A DNA stretch of 64,000 bases from contig NZ_CP166850.1 of assembly GCF_041346945.1 (NCBI RefSeq), positions 9,718,501-9,782,500 on the forward strand. Direction: 5' to 3'. Positions 24,801 through 33,345 of this stretch are shown one piece after another (within the stretch, counting starts at the first letter, position 1; each line of letters opens with the position of its first letter). Made by a program: the position numbers and the translations under genes. Source of the stretch: Amycolatopsis sp. cg9. Its GTDB lineage: Bacteria; Actinomycetota; Actinomycetes; Mycobacteriales; Pseudonocardiaceae. The notes beneath the pieces were generated by a model. That model was not told the DNA's origin and searched no databases. It was given only the letters and a program-made list of their open reading frames with translations.

Positions 24801-27800
24801 GGGCAGCTGACCGATGAAGCAGGACGCCGGTGCCGGGCCGTAGGAGTCGACCGGGCGGTCGGCGTAGTCGTAGACCGTGGTGGTCTTGCGTCCGGCCGCG
24901 TCAGTGGTCGACAGCGGCAGATCCTTCGGACTCCATTCCTGCGTCGACGTCTTCCCCGCGCTGTCGGTCGTGGACGTGGTCCGGTCAGCGGCGTCGTAGG
25001 TGACCTTCGAGAAGAACCCGGTCGCGGGGCTCAGCCCCGCGACGTCCACAAAGGTCTGACGGTTCGCCGGGTCGTAGCGGTAAGCGCGGGCCGACCGGGC
25101 CTTGCCGATCGCGGGCACCGCGGAGTTGACCGAGATGGCCTTCGGCTTGGCGGCGGTGTCGTAGGAGATCGTGTGGGTCAGGTCGCCTTCGTTTGCTTTG
25201 CGGTTGACCGGGTCCGCGGCGATCCAGTCGTTGGCGAGGCTGTCCCGCGTTCCGGCGAGCAGACCGGCCGCGTTGTACCCGTAGTCGGTGATCTCCGAGC
25301 CCGGATCCTCGATCCGGCCGAGCTGGTTGCCGCCGACGTACCAGAGGCGGGTTTCGGTGCCGTCCCAGTAGCTGATCCGGCACAGCATCTGTGCCGGCGG
25401 CAGGGTTTGCGCGCCGGCGGGAGCGGTTGCGCCGCCGTAGCAGTCGTCGCCCGCGCGGTTGTAGTGCAGGACGTGCGAGCGCTGCGAGACCGGGTCCTTG
25501 ATCTCGCGCAGCCGCGAGGGAGTGCCGTCGTAGATGTACTGCAGCGCCGTGGGCTTGCGGGAGTCGATGCTGGAGGTCTGGCTCTCCAACTTGCCGTCGG
25601 CGCGGAAGACGAACACCTCGCCGCCGTCGGTCAGGGTGATCTTCCCTCCCGCGTCGACTCCGAGAACACCGTCTTCGCCACTCGGCGGGGTGTAGCCGCC
25701 GGCGCTCTTCTTGGTCCAGGTGTGCTTGGCACCCGACGCGTCGGTCAGCACGATGTTCTGGTCGCTGACCTTGGCCTCGGTATAGCTCGAGCCGTCACCG
25801 TCCAGGTCCGCCGACAGCGCCCAGCCCCGCGGCAGCACCGGGAGGTCGCTGGTGTAGAGCCAGTCGGCGGGCACGATCTGTGGGGCGACGGTGGTGTTGT
25901 CGGTGGTGCGGACGAACAGCCGCATCTTCGCCGCGCCGGTCGCTTCGGCGTTCTCGACCTTGATCGGGACCCGCTGGCCCGCGGTCAGCGTGACATTGGT
26001 GGCCTGGGTCCAGTTCAGGTCACTGGCGCTGTTGACCTCGTAGACCTTGGCGCCGTTGATCCACACGGTCGCACCGTCGTCGTGCACGCCTGCCAGCTGG
26101 TAGGTCCCGGCGACCGGGGCCTGGAAGAAGCCTTCCCAGCGGGCGACGAACCAGTCCGCGGGCAACGCCGGCGCGAACGGCGAGTCGGTACCCCAGTCGA
26201 CGTTCACCTGCGGCTCAGTGCGCACCAGCACCGGCTGCTGAGGGTCGCTGATGATGCCGTTGTGCGAGAGGTCGACGAAGTAGGACGCCTTGAGGCCCTT
26301 GTTCTCCACCTGCTGGGAGTTGTAGGTGAACGACAGTCCCGCGTTGCCGCCGACCGTGGTGAAAGTCGGCGTCTGCGCACTGGTCGACACGTTGCCGTTG
26401 GCGAGGTTGACTTCGACCGGACCGGCGTCGTCCGTCGGGGAGGGCCCGTGGTCGCCGATGCGCTGGTCGATCTTGAAGTGGCCGACCCAGGTCGGGGTGA
26501 TCGTCGTGGTGCCGCTGTAGGTCATCGCCTGCCACGTGTAGGCGACGCCGTCCTGCAGGATGCCCGCCGGGACCGTCCAGGTCGGCGTCGTCAGGCAGCC
26601 GGATTCGACCACCACGCCGGACTTGGCGTCCGCGCCGGTCGCGATGCGGAAGCAGTACTTGACCTGCTCGCCGTCGGGGTCGGCGACCGGGTTGACCGCC
26701 AGGGTCGGAGTCAGCGACGTCGACACGGTTCCGTCGACCGGCCCGACGAGCGTCGCAGCCGGGGCCGGGGAGCCGGTGTCGACGGTGAGAGTGGCGTTCA
26801 GGTTCTTGTACGTCCAGGTGCCGGGGTTCTCCGCCCCGACCATCATGAAGAACACCGAGCCGTCGCGGGCATTCACGCGGTCGCGGATGAACCCCGTCAT
26901 CCCCTCGCCGACGAAACTGCCGACGTCGCCGACCAGCGCGCTGGTCATGTAGCCGCCGACGCCGTTGAAGTTGAAGCCCGACGCGTGGTAGAGGTTCGCG
27001 TTCCACGTCTTCAGCGACCCGACCACGCTCGTGTTGCGCGTCAGGTCCATGCGCGCGCCGACCACCGTCTTGCCGAACAGCGGCGAATAGTCCATGTGGA
27101 AGACACTGCGGTTGTACGTGTCGCCCTTGGCCTGGCTGTTGCCGATCCGCAGGCCGCAAGCGTCGCAGTTCGTGCCGTCGGAGCGGTAGGAGTGCGACTC
27201 CGTGACGCCGTAGGTGAAGGTCGGGTCCACCGACACCGGGTAGACCCGCTTCGGGTCACGCAGCCAGTTCGGGTCGACCGCGACCGTCAGCCACCAGTCA
27301 GCGCCGGCCTTCTCGAGGGCGTAGGTGCCACCGGTCATCGCCGGCGCGGTCTCGCCGTTGCCCGCGGAGTCCCAGGTCTCGATCGGCGGCAACACGATCT
27401 TCGCCGCGCCCGCCTTATCGGCGAGGGTGACCGAGCCGTTCTTCTCCAGCTTCGGGGTCAGGTCACCGGTGGTGAGCTTGAACTTCCACGCCGAGCGGCC
27501 GTCGGCCGGGGGCCGCTTGAGCTTGATGGTCTCCTTGACCGCGCCCGGGGTGACCTCGTAGTCCAGGTCCGTGCCTGCGGCGACCTCGGGGTAGGTGACC
27601 GAATCGCCCTTTACCGCCGCCGTGGTCGGGGCGGCCTGGTCGAGCGCGAGGCCCGCGGTGTGGCCACCGGACTCGACCTGCAGCACCGCCGCGTCGTCGG
27701 CCTTGCTGGCCAGCGACGGGCTCAAGGGGTGGTTGTCTGCGTCGGCGCGTTTGGTCGCCGGGTCCGCTTCGAGGGTGGTCCGGACCGGCTGCCACTGGCC

Positions 27801-28166
27801 GTGCTCGTCCTGCACGTTCATGGGCTGGTTCGACTGGCGCACCGAGTGCGTGCCGTCGGCGTTGACGTACTCGGTGGTGAACATCGACCTCGACACCGGC
27901 GTCGAGCGCTGCGGGTCGAAGTGCGTGCCCGCACCGCCGTCGCGACGGGTCTGCGCGGTGAAATCGGCCGTCGACGGTGCTTGCGGCGCGACCGGCGCCG
28001 GTGCTGTCGGGGACAGCAGACCGACGTCACGCGGGTCGATCGGCTTCGGCGCGACCGGCGGCGCCGCGATGGCTTCGGTGCTGCCGACGAGCAGGGTCAT
28101 CGTCAGGACGAGCACGAGGGCTCTGACCCAACGGACCAACTGGACAGGGCGCGACAAACGCAGCAC
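21855..28166 (-). CDS. Secreted RHS-repeat protein with PA14 domains and C-terminal toxin-like tip
   Basis: A 2103-residue secreted protein. The start is GTG 28166, with GGGGAGGAA upstream; a start at 28214 has no such site. Residues 1-36 are a signal peptide. A DNRLRE-like adhesion domain lies near 310-430 (YRSDGTNCDACGLRIG). The first PA14 domain is around 600-720 and a second around 1120-1250, both with the motif HDDGATVWING or ADDGVRVWVDD. YD/RHS repeats fill about 850-1880 and end in the core motif RPYSPLLGRFLSVDP (~1890). After an Ala/Gly-rich segment, the last ~80 residues are basic and end NKKYTNNYHVRH, consistent with a nuclease-type toxin tip that I cannot assign. A candidate immunity gene follows. 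Confidence 0.88.
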   Translation of the reverse strand: MLRLSRPVQLVRWVRALVLVLTMTLLVGSTEAIAAPPVAPKPIDPRDVGLLSPTAPAPVAPQAPSTADFTAQTRRDGGAGTHFDPQRSTPVSRSMFTTEYVNADGTHSVRQSNQPMNVQDEHGQWQPVRTTLEADPATKRADADNHPLSPSLASKADDAAVLQVESGGHTAGLALDQAAPTTAAVKGDSVTYPEVAAGTDLDYEVTPGAVKETIKLKRPPADGRSAWKFKLTTGDLTPKLEKNGSVTLADKAGAAKIVLPPIETWDSAGNGETAPAMTGGTYALEKAGADWWLTVAVDPNWLRDPKRVYPVSVDPTFTYGVTESHSYRSDGTNCDACGLRIGNSQAKGDTYNRSVFHMDYSPLFGKTVVGARMDLTRNTSVVGSLKTWNANLYHASGFNFNGVGGYMTSALVGDVGSFVGEGMTGFIRDRVNARDGSVFFMMVGAENPGTWTYKNLNATLTVDTGSPAPAATLVGPVDGTVSTSLTPTLAVNPVADPDGEQVKYCFRIATGADAKSGVVVESGCLTTPTWTVPAGILQDGVAYTWQAMTYSGTTTITPTWVGHFKIDQRIGDHGPSPTDDAGPVEVNLANGNVSTSAQTPTFTTVGGNAGLSFTYNSQQVENKGLKASYFVDLSHNGIISDPQQPVLVRTEPQVNVDWGTDSPFAPALPADWFVARWEGFFQAPVAGTYQLAGVHDDGATVWINGAKVYEVNSASDLNWTQATNVTLTAGQRVPIKVENAEATGAAKMRLFVRTTDNTTVAPQIVPADWLYTSDLPVLPRGWALSADLDGDGSSYTEAKVSDQNIVLTDASGAKHTWTKKSAGGYTPPSGEDGVLGVDAGGKITLTDGGEVFVFRADGKLESQTSSIDSRKPTALQYIYDGTPSRLREIKDPVSQRSHVLHYNRAGDDCYGGATAPAGAQTLPPAQMLCRISYWDGTETRLWYVGGNQLGRIEDPGSEITDYGYNAAGLLAGTRDSLANDWIAADPVNRKANEGDLTHTISYDTAAKPKAISVNSAVPAIGKARSARAYRYDPANRQTFVDVAGLSPATGFFSKVTYDAADRTTSTTDSAGKTSTQEWSPKDLPLSTTDAAGRKTTTVYDYADRPVDSYGPAPASCFIGQLPGGTCPGGMSHGHNGYDEGINGLAVSWYDNDQLSGAPKVYTTGLGTADGTFVKNWGSVAPTAGIPADHYSLRAGGDIVFPVAGDYTLRLLADDGVRVWVDDQLVIDDWINTTAKWRQGVVHADSAGQAKRIRVDYYEFDLTAQLELHWTTPSGTQQPVPGTQLRPHYGLKTSTTASESDGVADKTGTTSFSDSGIDPVYGLATSGLANPSGLKVAGAVSYETPGSGYLRKTAKTMATGAKTTYSYYGDTETRVNPCVAGSAAVNQGGLAKLTTSTAPATGPARVDEQVYDASGRVIAEATGGAWTCTSYDSRDRPVQVKVPASTDAPARTVTHDYAVGGDPLTTSMSDDKGTVTTTVDFLGREVGYTDVNGVRTSTVYDQAGRVTSATVTPPNAADQPRTISTTYDDAGRTLTQKLDGQTLATVGYDNAGELATVDYANGTSLASTSKDNAARLLSLGWKTSDGRDLVSKVGRTSAGTIIDESLAGVDARPDAPNYIYDGVGRLTEAYVTGHHYTYDYTASASATCPNGTQANAGLNTNRMRLLDQTASGTAETRYCYDAADRLLATEGATILSGFTYDTNGNTTGWKATDGTATTLTWDGSDRNIGVKSVGPNPALNADIAYTRDVTDRIVRRDPRDCDNNTVVRYGYTSDGDTADLTLSADGRLTTLALTLPGGVLYTTRVGSDGAFTPTYDHPSVRGDLVLSTDSSGHQVGELRTFDPYGQPLTASGAVDSQNVPDNAPGSMDYGWLGQYQRPYEHTGALSVVQMGARPYSPLLGRFLSVDPVDGGSANDYDYVAGDPINAMDLDGGSWFSSIVSVVTKVAEVASWIPGPIGTIASGVAAAGNAIQGNWGAAARYGAQALAGVLTAGIGTAAVGAAIGAYKAAKFARGVGTILKAARRSQGFVYKGVKATFRQSRVAGRIWVGPLAKKTVTKRGSVRWVSRNGKRQYRSPENKGRRGWQSNFESGRVNKKYTNNYHVRH

Positions 28167-28466
28167 GACCGGTTCCTCCCCTGGCGATCCCGGCTTCGCC
28201 GCGACCGCCCCCATGGCCCGTGGGACAACTTGCCGACACGGGTCTGACCGGGGTCGGAGATTCTCATCCCTTCGCCCGCACCGCTCATCGCCACGACCTC
28301 ACACAGCTGTTACACAGGTCGAACGAGACGAAAGCCACAGTTGCCAATTGATCACCGATGCCGTAAACGCCAGGTCACCGCCCTGCGGCAGCCCGAAAGC
28401 AGCCGGTTACGATCGCCGGCGGTCCGGCCGTCCGCGGACCGCGCCTTCCGTTCCGGCAGGAGACCC

Positions 28467-30158
28467 ATGACTCAGCCAGTGCTCGCCGATGCCCCCGGGC
28501 CCGACGTCACCGCGCCGATCCCGCGCATCACCGAACCGGCTCACCGCCGCGGGTCGTGGCGCCCCGGCGCCGTCGCGTGGTGGGTCTTCGCCGCAGTCCC
28601 GGCCGGCTTGGCGCTGCTGGCGGCGGTCCGCGCGCCGCGGATGCACGTCCTACTCGACTACTGGCACGTCTTCACCAAGATCACCGACGACAGCGGCAAC
28701 CTGCTGCTGGGCCAGGTGTTCACCTATCACCTCGACCAACCGTTCGTTGTGCCGTCCCTGCTGTTCTACGCGGACGCCGCATGGTTCGGCGGCGACAACC
28801 GAGTTCTGACGGTCCTTACGATCGTGCTGCTCGTGGTCGCCGTACTGGCCCTGCGCACGATGCTGCCGCGACAGCTCTCCCCGACCTCCCGCGGCGCCTT
28901 GACGGCCGGCATTTCGTGGCTGTTGTTCAGTTCTCACGCAACCGAACTGTGGGTGCAGGGCACGAACGGCATCAGCTGGGTCCCCGCCGTGACGGCGTGT
29001 GCGATCGCGATCGCTTGCGCACACCACGGCCGTCTTGCCTTGGCGTCGGGCGCGGCCGTTCTCGGTTGCCTCAGTTTCGGTGCGGCGCTGCCGATCTGGT
29101 TCGTGATCGCGTTCATCATGTGGCTGCGCAAGGAATCCCTGCTGCGTACCGCGATCCTGGCAGGGGTCGGCATCGTCGTCGTCGGTGCGTGGTGGCTCAC
29201 CAAACCCGCCGGGGCACAGTCAGGCTCGACGGCGGCGTTCGACCCGGACGGGCGCCTCTCTGTCATCGCTGCCGCCGCGGGTGGCCTGTGGTCGGTGGAC
29301 ACCGCCGTCATAGCGGTGATCGCGGGCGGCTTGACGATCACCCTGCTCGGGTTGTTGCTCAGCAGCACGATCGGTGACCGCCTCCGGGACTCGGCCGGCA
29401 CGGACGCCGGGTGGGCGGGTTTGGCCCTCTACGCATTCGCGCTCGCGCTCATGCTCGCCCTGGGGCGGACGACGACGAACGTCCCGGGAGGCAACGTCGG
29501 ACTCATCAGCCGCTACGCCCTCGTCGCCGCGCTCGCCACCGTCGCGTTGTTCGTCCTGACCACTCTGCGCCGTCCACAGTGGTCACAACGCCATCTCGTC
29601 GCCGCCGTCGCCGCCCTGGCGTTGATCACGCACGCGATCGGCGGCGGAAAAGCCGACGAAGTCCGCCGAAGCTATGCGCCGCTCACCTTGTCCGCCATCG
29701 CCCTTCGCGTTGACGCACCCGCGGCTTTGGACGCGCTCCACATCCAGCGCGACGCCGCACCGGCCGCCCGCGCGTTGCACGCCTACCCGTTCACCGACGA
29801 GTTCACCCTCGGCTGCCACGGCCCGGAACTCGGCGGCCACGTCGACCTCGCCACCGCACAACCGATGCCCTCTGGCGGCCCTGGGGACGCACACGGGGCG
29901 ATCGACTCCCCCGCCGCCACAGCCGGTGCCCTCGTCACTGGCTGGGCCGTGGTCGCCGGCACCCCACCGGACTGCATCCTCCTCACCGATCCCACCGGCA
30001 CCGTGACCGGCGGCGGCATCACCGGCCTACCGCTCACCGCCGCGCAGGGTCCGGCCACCCCCGCGGGCGCCACAGCGTGGCGGGCGGCCGCGGGCCCGAC
30101 CAGCGGGCCGCTCGTCGTTCTCGCCGTGCGCGGTGGTCACCTCCACCGGATCAGCTGA
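28467..30158 (+). CDS. Polytopic membrane protein, unknown function
   Basis: A 563-residue protein with about ten membrane helices in residues 30-430 and an extracytoplasmic C-terminal domain of about 130 residues. Start ATG 28467 has GCAGGAGA upstream. The loop after the first helix (LLDYWHVFTKITDDSGNLLL) and the overall layout resemble actinobacterial glycosyltransferase-C-like or envelope proteins, but I see no catalytic motif and do not assign activity. It is divergent from the RHS gene, with 300 bases of shared upstream DNA in which I find no clear operator. Confidence 0.7.
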   Translation: MTQPVLADAPGPDVTAPIPRITEPAHRRGSWRPGAVAWWVFAAVPAGLALLAAVRAPRMHVLLDYWHVFTKITDDSGNLLLGQVFTYHLDQPFVVPSLLFYADAAWFGGDNRVLTVLTIVLLVVAVLALRTMLPRQLSPTSRGALTAGISWLLFSSHATELWVQGTNGISWVPAVTACAIAIACAHHGRLALASGAAVLGCLSFGAALPIWFVIAFIMWLRKESLLRTAILAGVGIVVVGAWWLTKPAGAQSGSTAAFDPDGRLSVIAAAAGGLWSVDTAVIAVIAGGLTITLLGLLLSSTIGDRLRDSAGTDAGWAGLALYAFALALMLALGRTTTNVPGGNVGLISRYALVAALATVALFVLTTLRRPQWSQRHLVAAVAALALITHAIGGGKADEVRRSYAPLTLSAIALRVDAPAALDALHIQRDAAPAARALHAYPFTDEFTLGCHGPELGGHVDLATAQPMPSGGPGDAHGAIDSPAATAGALVTGWAVVAGTPPDCILLTDPTGTVTGGGITGLPLTAAQGPATPAGATAWRAAAGPTSGPLVVLAVRGGHLHRIS

Positions 30159-30168
30159 CAGAACCCGC

Positions 30169-30273
30169 TCACATCCGCCGTCGCCGGACCGCCGTGAACG
30201 CGAACAGTCCGGCCGGCAACCACAGGAACCCTGCCCCGGTCCAGCCTGCCGCGTCGGGCGGATCCATCGCCAT
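30169..30273 (-). pseudogene. Short membrane-protein tail, remnant or microprotein
   Basis: A 34-codon minus-strand frame encoding one membrane helix and a basic end (GAGFLWLPAGLFAFTAVRRR). It looks like the C-terminal tail of a larger membrane protein. There is no ribosome-binding site before either possible ATG (30273, 30267). More likely debris than a gene. Confidence 0.3.
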
Positions 30274-30599
30274 GCGCCGTGGCCAGCAGCGCGGATCACG
30301 CCGAACTACGCCGCCACCGTGAAAGGACCCATGATGCGCGTTTGCGCGGTGGCGTTGATGGCGTGGGTGGCAGAGCCGGGATCGCCGGCAAGTCCCAGCT
30401 GAACCCCTTCAGCTACACCACGACATCGGGGTGTCTCGCACCTGCGCGAAGTCGCCTTGCGTTCGATCTACGTGGACGGAGCTGGCGCGCCGCCGGCGAC
30501 GGTCGAGGCACAGCTGCCGGGCGTCGGCACAGCGGACGGGCACGACCCGGCGAACGCTGACGACTCGCAACAGCGTGTGCCTGTTTCGCGGCCGAGTGC
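30274..30599. other. Intergenic stretch without recognisable features
   Basis: About 330 bases between the membrane-protein region and the DUF6069 gene. No frame here gives a protein I would support and I see no strong hairpin or repeat. Confidence 0.5.
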
Positions 30600-31019
30600 T
30601 CAGCCCGCGTGGGGTGCCGGCGACGTCGCGTCCGGCGCACGCAGAGTCGGGCGGAGGGCGAGGACGACCGCGCCGGTGACGGTCAGGTGCATCAGCATCA
30701 GCCCGGCCACGTTGGCGGCGGTCGCGCCCGCGGTCAGCAGGAGCACGTCCGGGATCCACGTCAAGACGAGGACGAGGGGCACCACGATCCGCAGCACCTT
30801 CGGGTGGCGGCCGGCGATCAGACCCCACCCGGCGGCGCCTACGAGCAGCCCGAGGACCGTCGCGGGCAGGTAGGCGGCGGGGTTGAGGCCCATCCCGATA
30901 CCACCGTCGTCGAGGGCGGACGCCGCGAGAGCGATGACAGTGTTGACGGCAGCAGCCGCCACGATGGCGATCCCCAGGCGGAGAGCCGTGGCAGGGGACA
31001 GGGCGGCGGTGGTGGACAT
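30600..31019 (-). CDS. DUF6069-type small membrane protein
   Basis: A 139-residue protein with four membrane helices (IAIVAAAAVNTVIALAAS, YLPATVLGLLVGAAGWGLIA, IVVPLVLVLTWIPDVLLL and a helix after NVAGLMLMHLTVTGAVV). This is the layout of the DUF6069 family in actinobacteria, often paired with a MarR or TetR regulator. GGAGGAG lies just before the start. It diverges from the MarR gene across two palindromic operators, so it is the likely target of that regulator. Confidence 0.75.
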   Translation of the reverse strand: MSTTAALSPATALRLGIAIVAAAAVNTVIALAASALDDGGIGMGLNPAAYLPATVLGLLVGAAGWGLIAGRHPKVLRIVVPLVLVLTWIPDVLLLTAGATAANVAGLMLMHLTVTGAVVLALRPTLRAPDATSPAPHAG

Positions 31020-31027
31020 CGCTCCTC

Positions 31028-31079
31028 CTTGGGTTGCGTGTTAAACCCAAGCTAGGTTGAGTTGCGTGTTAAAGTCAAG
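31028..31079. promoter_or_regulatory. Two MarR-type operators between DUF6069 and marR genes
   Basis: Box 1 (31028-31051) has arms CTTGGGTT and AACCCAAG around eight bases. Box 2 (31056-31079) has arms TTGAGTT and AAGTCAA, with one mismatch. Both contain GTTGCGTGTTAAA, repeated 28 bases apart (31033 and 31061). Box 2 ends one base before the GTG of the MarR gene, so binding would block it. Confidence 0.7.
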
Positions 31080-31080
31080 C

Positions 31081-31584
31081 GTGCACGAGCAGGGAAAAGT
31101 CGAGCCGTTCGACCGGCTCGACGACGACGAGCGGCGCGCGTGGGTCAACGTGGCGAAGGTGCTGCTCACGCTGCCAGGAGCGCTGGAAAGCCAATTGTTA
31201 CGGGACGCCGACCTGACGCTGCTGGGCTACATGATCCTGGCGCGGCTGTCGGTGGTGCCGGGCGAAAGCCTGCGGATGAGCGAGATCGCGGAGATGGCCA
31301 ACGGCTCGCTGCCGCGGATCTCCCACGCGGTCGCCCGACTAGAGGACCGCGGATGGGTGACCCGGAAGGTGTGCACCGGCCAGGGCCGCCGCTTCACGAC
31401 GGCAACCCTGACCGACGCGGGACGCACCCACCTGGCGACGGCGTCGCCAGCGCACGTGGCAAACGTCCGGCACCTGGTGATCGAGCCACTGGGCGCCGAC
31501 TTCGCCCGGCTCGGGGACGCCGCCGAGCGGATTGTCGAAAACCTGGGGCTGCCGACCGAGGTCTTCAAGCGCCCGCAAGGCTAA
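31081..31584 (+). CDS. MarR-family transcriptional regulator
   Basis: A 167-residue winged-helix regulator. Recognition region: LRMSEIAEMANGSLPRISHA, then VARLEDRGWVTRKVCTGQGR with the wing RRFTTATLTDAG. Helices at both ends form the dimer interface. I take GTG 31081 as start because two operators end immediately before it; upstream TTG/GTG codons at 31057 and 31066 lie inside the second operator. It probably represses itself and the divergent DUF6069 gene. Confidence 0.85.
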   Translation: MHEQGKVEPFDRLDDDERRAWVNVAKVLLTLPGALESQLLRDADLTLLGYMILARLSVVPGESLRMSEIAEMANGSLPRISHAVARLEDRGWVTRKVCTGQGRRFTTATLTDAGRTHLATASPAHVANVRHLVIEPLGADFARLGDAAERIVENLGLPTEVFKRPQG

Positions 31585-31679
31585 CCCACCGGACGACGAA
31601 GGCGGCGGCGACGTCCGCACCGAGGCCGTTCGGCTGGACGGCGGCATCCGGATGGCTCCGCGCCGAGCGTGAACGCCGG

Positions 31680-32642
31680 CTAGCCTCGCGTGATCCCGGG
31701 GTACTGCCCTTCAGTCAGGCAAAAGGGTTGCGGAGGGATTTTCAGGATCTCCGGGTTGTCCAGCTGCTTCGGGTCGACCAACGCATCGCTGATGCCCGAG
31801 TCCTTCCAGTCGACACCCGAGAGCTGCGCCCCGAGCAGGTTCGCGTACTTGAGGTCACTGCCGACGAATCGGGCTGCGGTCAGGAAGGCTTCTCGGAGAT
31901 CGGTGTTGGCGAGCACCGCACAAGTGAAATTCGACTGAATGGCACTCACGCGGCCAAGATTGGCGCTCAAGAGGTAGGCGCCCGTAAAATCGGCACCGGT
32001 CAGTTCCGAACCACTCAAATCGGAGCCGGCGAAGTACGCTCGTACGAAATCCATACCCACGAGGTCAATCCCGGATAGGCAGGTGAAACGCAGGTCTACC
32101 GAGTATTCGTAAGCTCTCGTGTCGGGCCTGATGTTGTTGTGGCCAATCACCCCCACGGCGGCCCGGATGTCTTCGGGTACGCGTTTCCCTTCGGTGCAAC
32201 CGGAGACCGGCGCGTGCTCGCGAACGAACGACGCCAGGTACTTCAGGATCTTGGGACGATACGGTGGCGAGTCCTGCATGAGATCTTCCAGAGCGTGGAT
32301 CCCACCCTGCCTGACGTCGATGCTGCCCTGGTTGCCCAGTTGCTGCACAGCGCGGTCGAACCGTTCGTCCAGCTGCCCTCGCCGGGCGATTTCCACCTGC
32401 TCCTGGCTGGCCTGAGCCGACCTGTCACTCGCCTCGGCGGAGCGCCAGCTGATGGCCACCGCGGCCGCCGCGACGATCACTGACAGGAAGCTGATGACGA
32501 GACTCCACCGCTCCCGCCTTCCTGCGCGTTTCGTTGTCCGGTGCCGCTTCCGCGGCACGGAAGAACCATTCCTTCCCCGAACGCTAGACCTACGCGCGGC
32601 GCGACGACGATTCTTGTTCCGTCGTTTGTTTGTCGCGGACAT
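31680..32642 (-). CDS. Membrane-anchored pentapeptide-repeat protein
   Basis: A 320-residue protein. A very basic N-terminus (KRRNKNRRRAARR) precedes one membrane helix (SLVISFLSVIVAAAAVAISW). A helical region follows (LDERFDRAVQQLGNQGSIDV, then RQGGIHALEDLMQDS), then pentapeptide repeats of the A(D/N)Lxx type from about residue 190 (FAGSDLSGSELTGADFTGAY, DLREAF, DLKYANLLGAQLSGV). The combination of membrane anchor, HALEDL motif and pentapeptide repeats is common in actinobacteria; function is unknown. Start ATG 32642 has no strong ribosome-binding site. Its N-terminal part overlaps the tail of the ligase remnant frame. Confidence 0.75.
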   Translation of the reverse strand: MSATNKRRNKNRRRAARRSSVRGRNGSSVPRKRHRTTKRAGRRERWSLVISFLSVIVAAAAVAISWRSAEASDRSAQASQEQVEIARRGQLDERFDRAVQQLGNQGSIDVRQGGIHALEDLMQDSPPYRPKILKYLASFVREHAPVSGCTEGKRVPEDIRAAVGVIGHNNIRPDTRAYEYSVDLRFTCLSGIDLVGMDFVRAYFAGSDLSGSELTGADFTGAYLLSANLGRVSAIQSNFTCAVLANTDLREAFLTAARFVGSDLKYANLLGAQLSGVDWKDSGISDALVDPKQLDNPEILKIPPQPFCLTEGQYPGITRG

Positions 32643-33114
32643 GGCCGACGAGTATGCCGCATGAGCCACGGGAACCCGGCGCCGGCCAGCTTCTCAAAAC
32701 CTGGTCCTCCTCGGCTGCGTCGAACAAGGCGCATACTTCCGGCCTGCTGACCTTCATCGACGGGGTGCGCGGCAGTTCGTTCACGATCTTGACGACAGCG
32801 GACACCTGGTACCGCGCCAGCCGGTCAGCGAGCCAATCCTGCAGCTCGGCGACTCCCCGCTCGGCGCGCAGCGTCACCGCGGCGACCGGGACCTCACCCA
32901 GCCGCTCGTCGGGAATCCCCACCACCGAGGCGTCGCCCACGGCGGGATGGGCCCGCAGCGCCCCCTCGATCACGCTCGGCACGTTCTTGAACCCGCCCCG
33001 GTTGAGGGCGTCGTCCGCGCGGCCGTGGATGAACAAGAAACCGTCCTCGTCGAGACTCGCCAGGTCGTTCGTGCGCACCCGGGCCGTCGACGGGCAGCTG
33101 CGGTCCCCGGGCCT
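32590..33114 (-). pseudogene. Acyl-CoA ligase C-terminal fragment
   Basis: The frame carries the end of an adenylate-forming ligase: RTNDLASLDEDGFLFIHGRA, DDALNRGGFKNVPSVIEGAL, VVGIPDERLGEVPVAAV and ELPRTPSMKVSR, which are motifs A8 to A10 of the family. The ATP-binding N-terminal ~350 residues are missing: homology begins abruptly near 33085-33114, where a HAD fragment begins on the other strand. The homologous part ends near 32720; the frame then runs on without homology. Non-functional. Confidence 0.75.
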
Positions 33115-33345
33115 CCAAGCTCGCACGAAGTGGGGATGAGCAAGCCCGATCCGCGGATCTACGAGCTCACCTGCACACGCCTTGGTGTCGGCCCGGAGGA
33201 GATGGTCTTCCTCGACGATGTGGAGCCCAACATCGCCGGTGCTCGCGAGGCTGGTATCCACGCGATCCACTACCGGGACAACGCTCAGGCGATCACTGAG
33301 ATAGAGGCGGTGCTGAGGTCCGGATCGGCGGGTGCCCCGGAGTGA
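33115..33345 (+). pseudogene. HAD-family hydrolase C-terminal fragment
   Basis: The plus strand reads SSHEVGMSKPDPRIYELTC then EEMVFLDDVEPNIAGAREAG, motifs III and IV of HAD-IA hydrolases (Lys in SKPDP, Asp pair in LDD). The nucleophile motif DxDGT and cap domain are missing. The reading frame is open upstream but not homologous. It abuts the opposite-strand ligase fragment, marking a recombination joint. Confidence 0.75.

Noticed and set aside
28167..28214. Earlier ATG start for the RHS protein
   Set aside because: No ribosome-binding site there, whereas GTG 28166 follows GGGGAGGAA and begins a normal signal peptide.
23805..28247. A 1480-codon plus-strand frame opposite the RHS gene
   Set aside because: High-GC antisense frame with repetitive Arg/Gly/Val content and no recognisable domain; the minus strand encodes clear RHS and PA14 domains.
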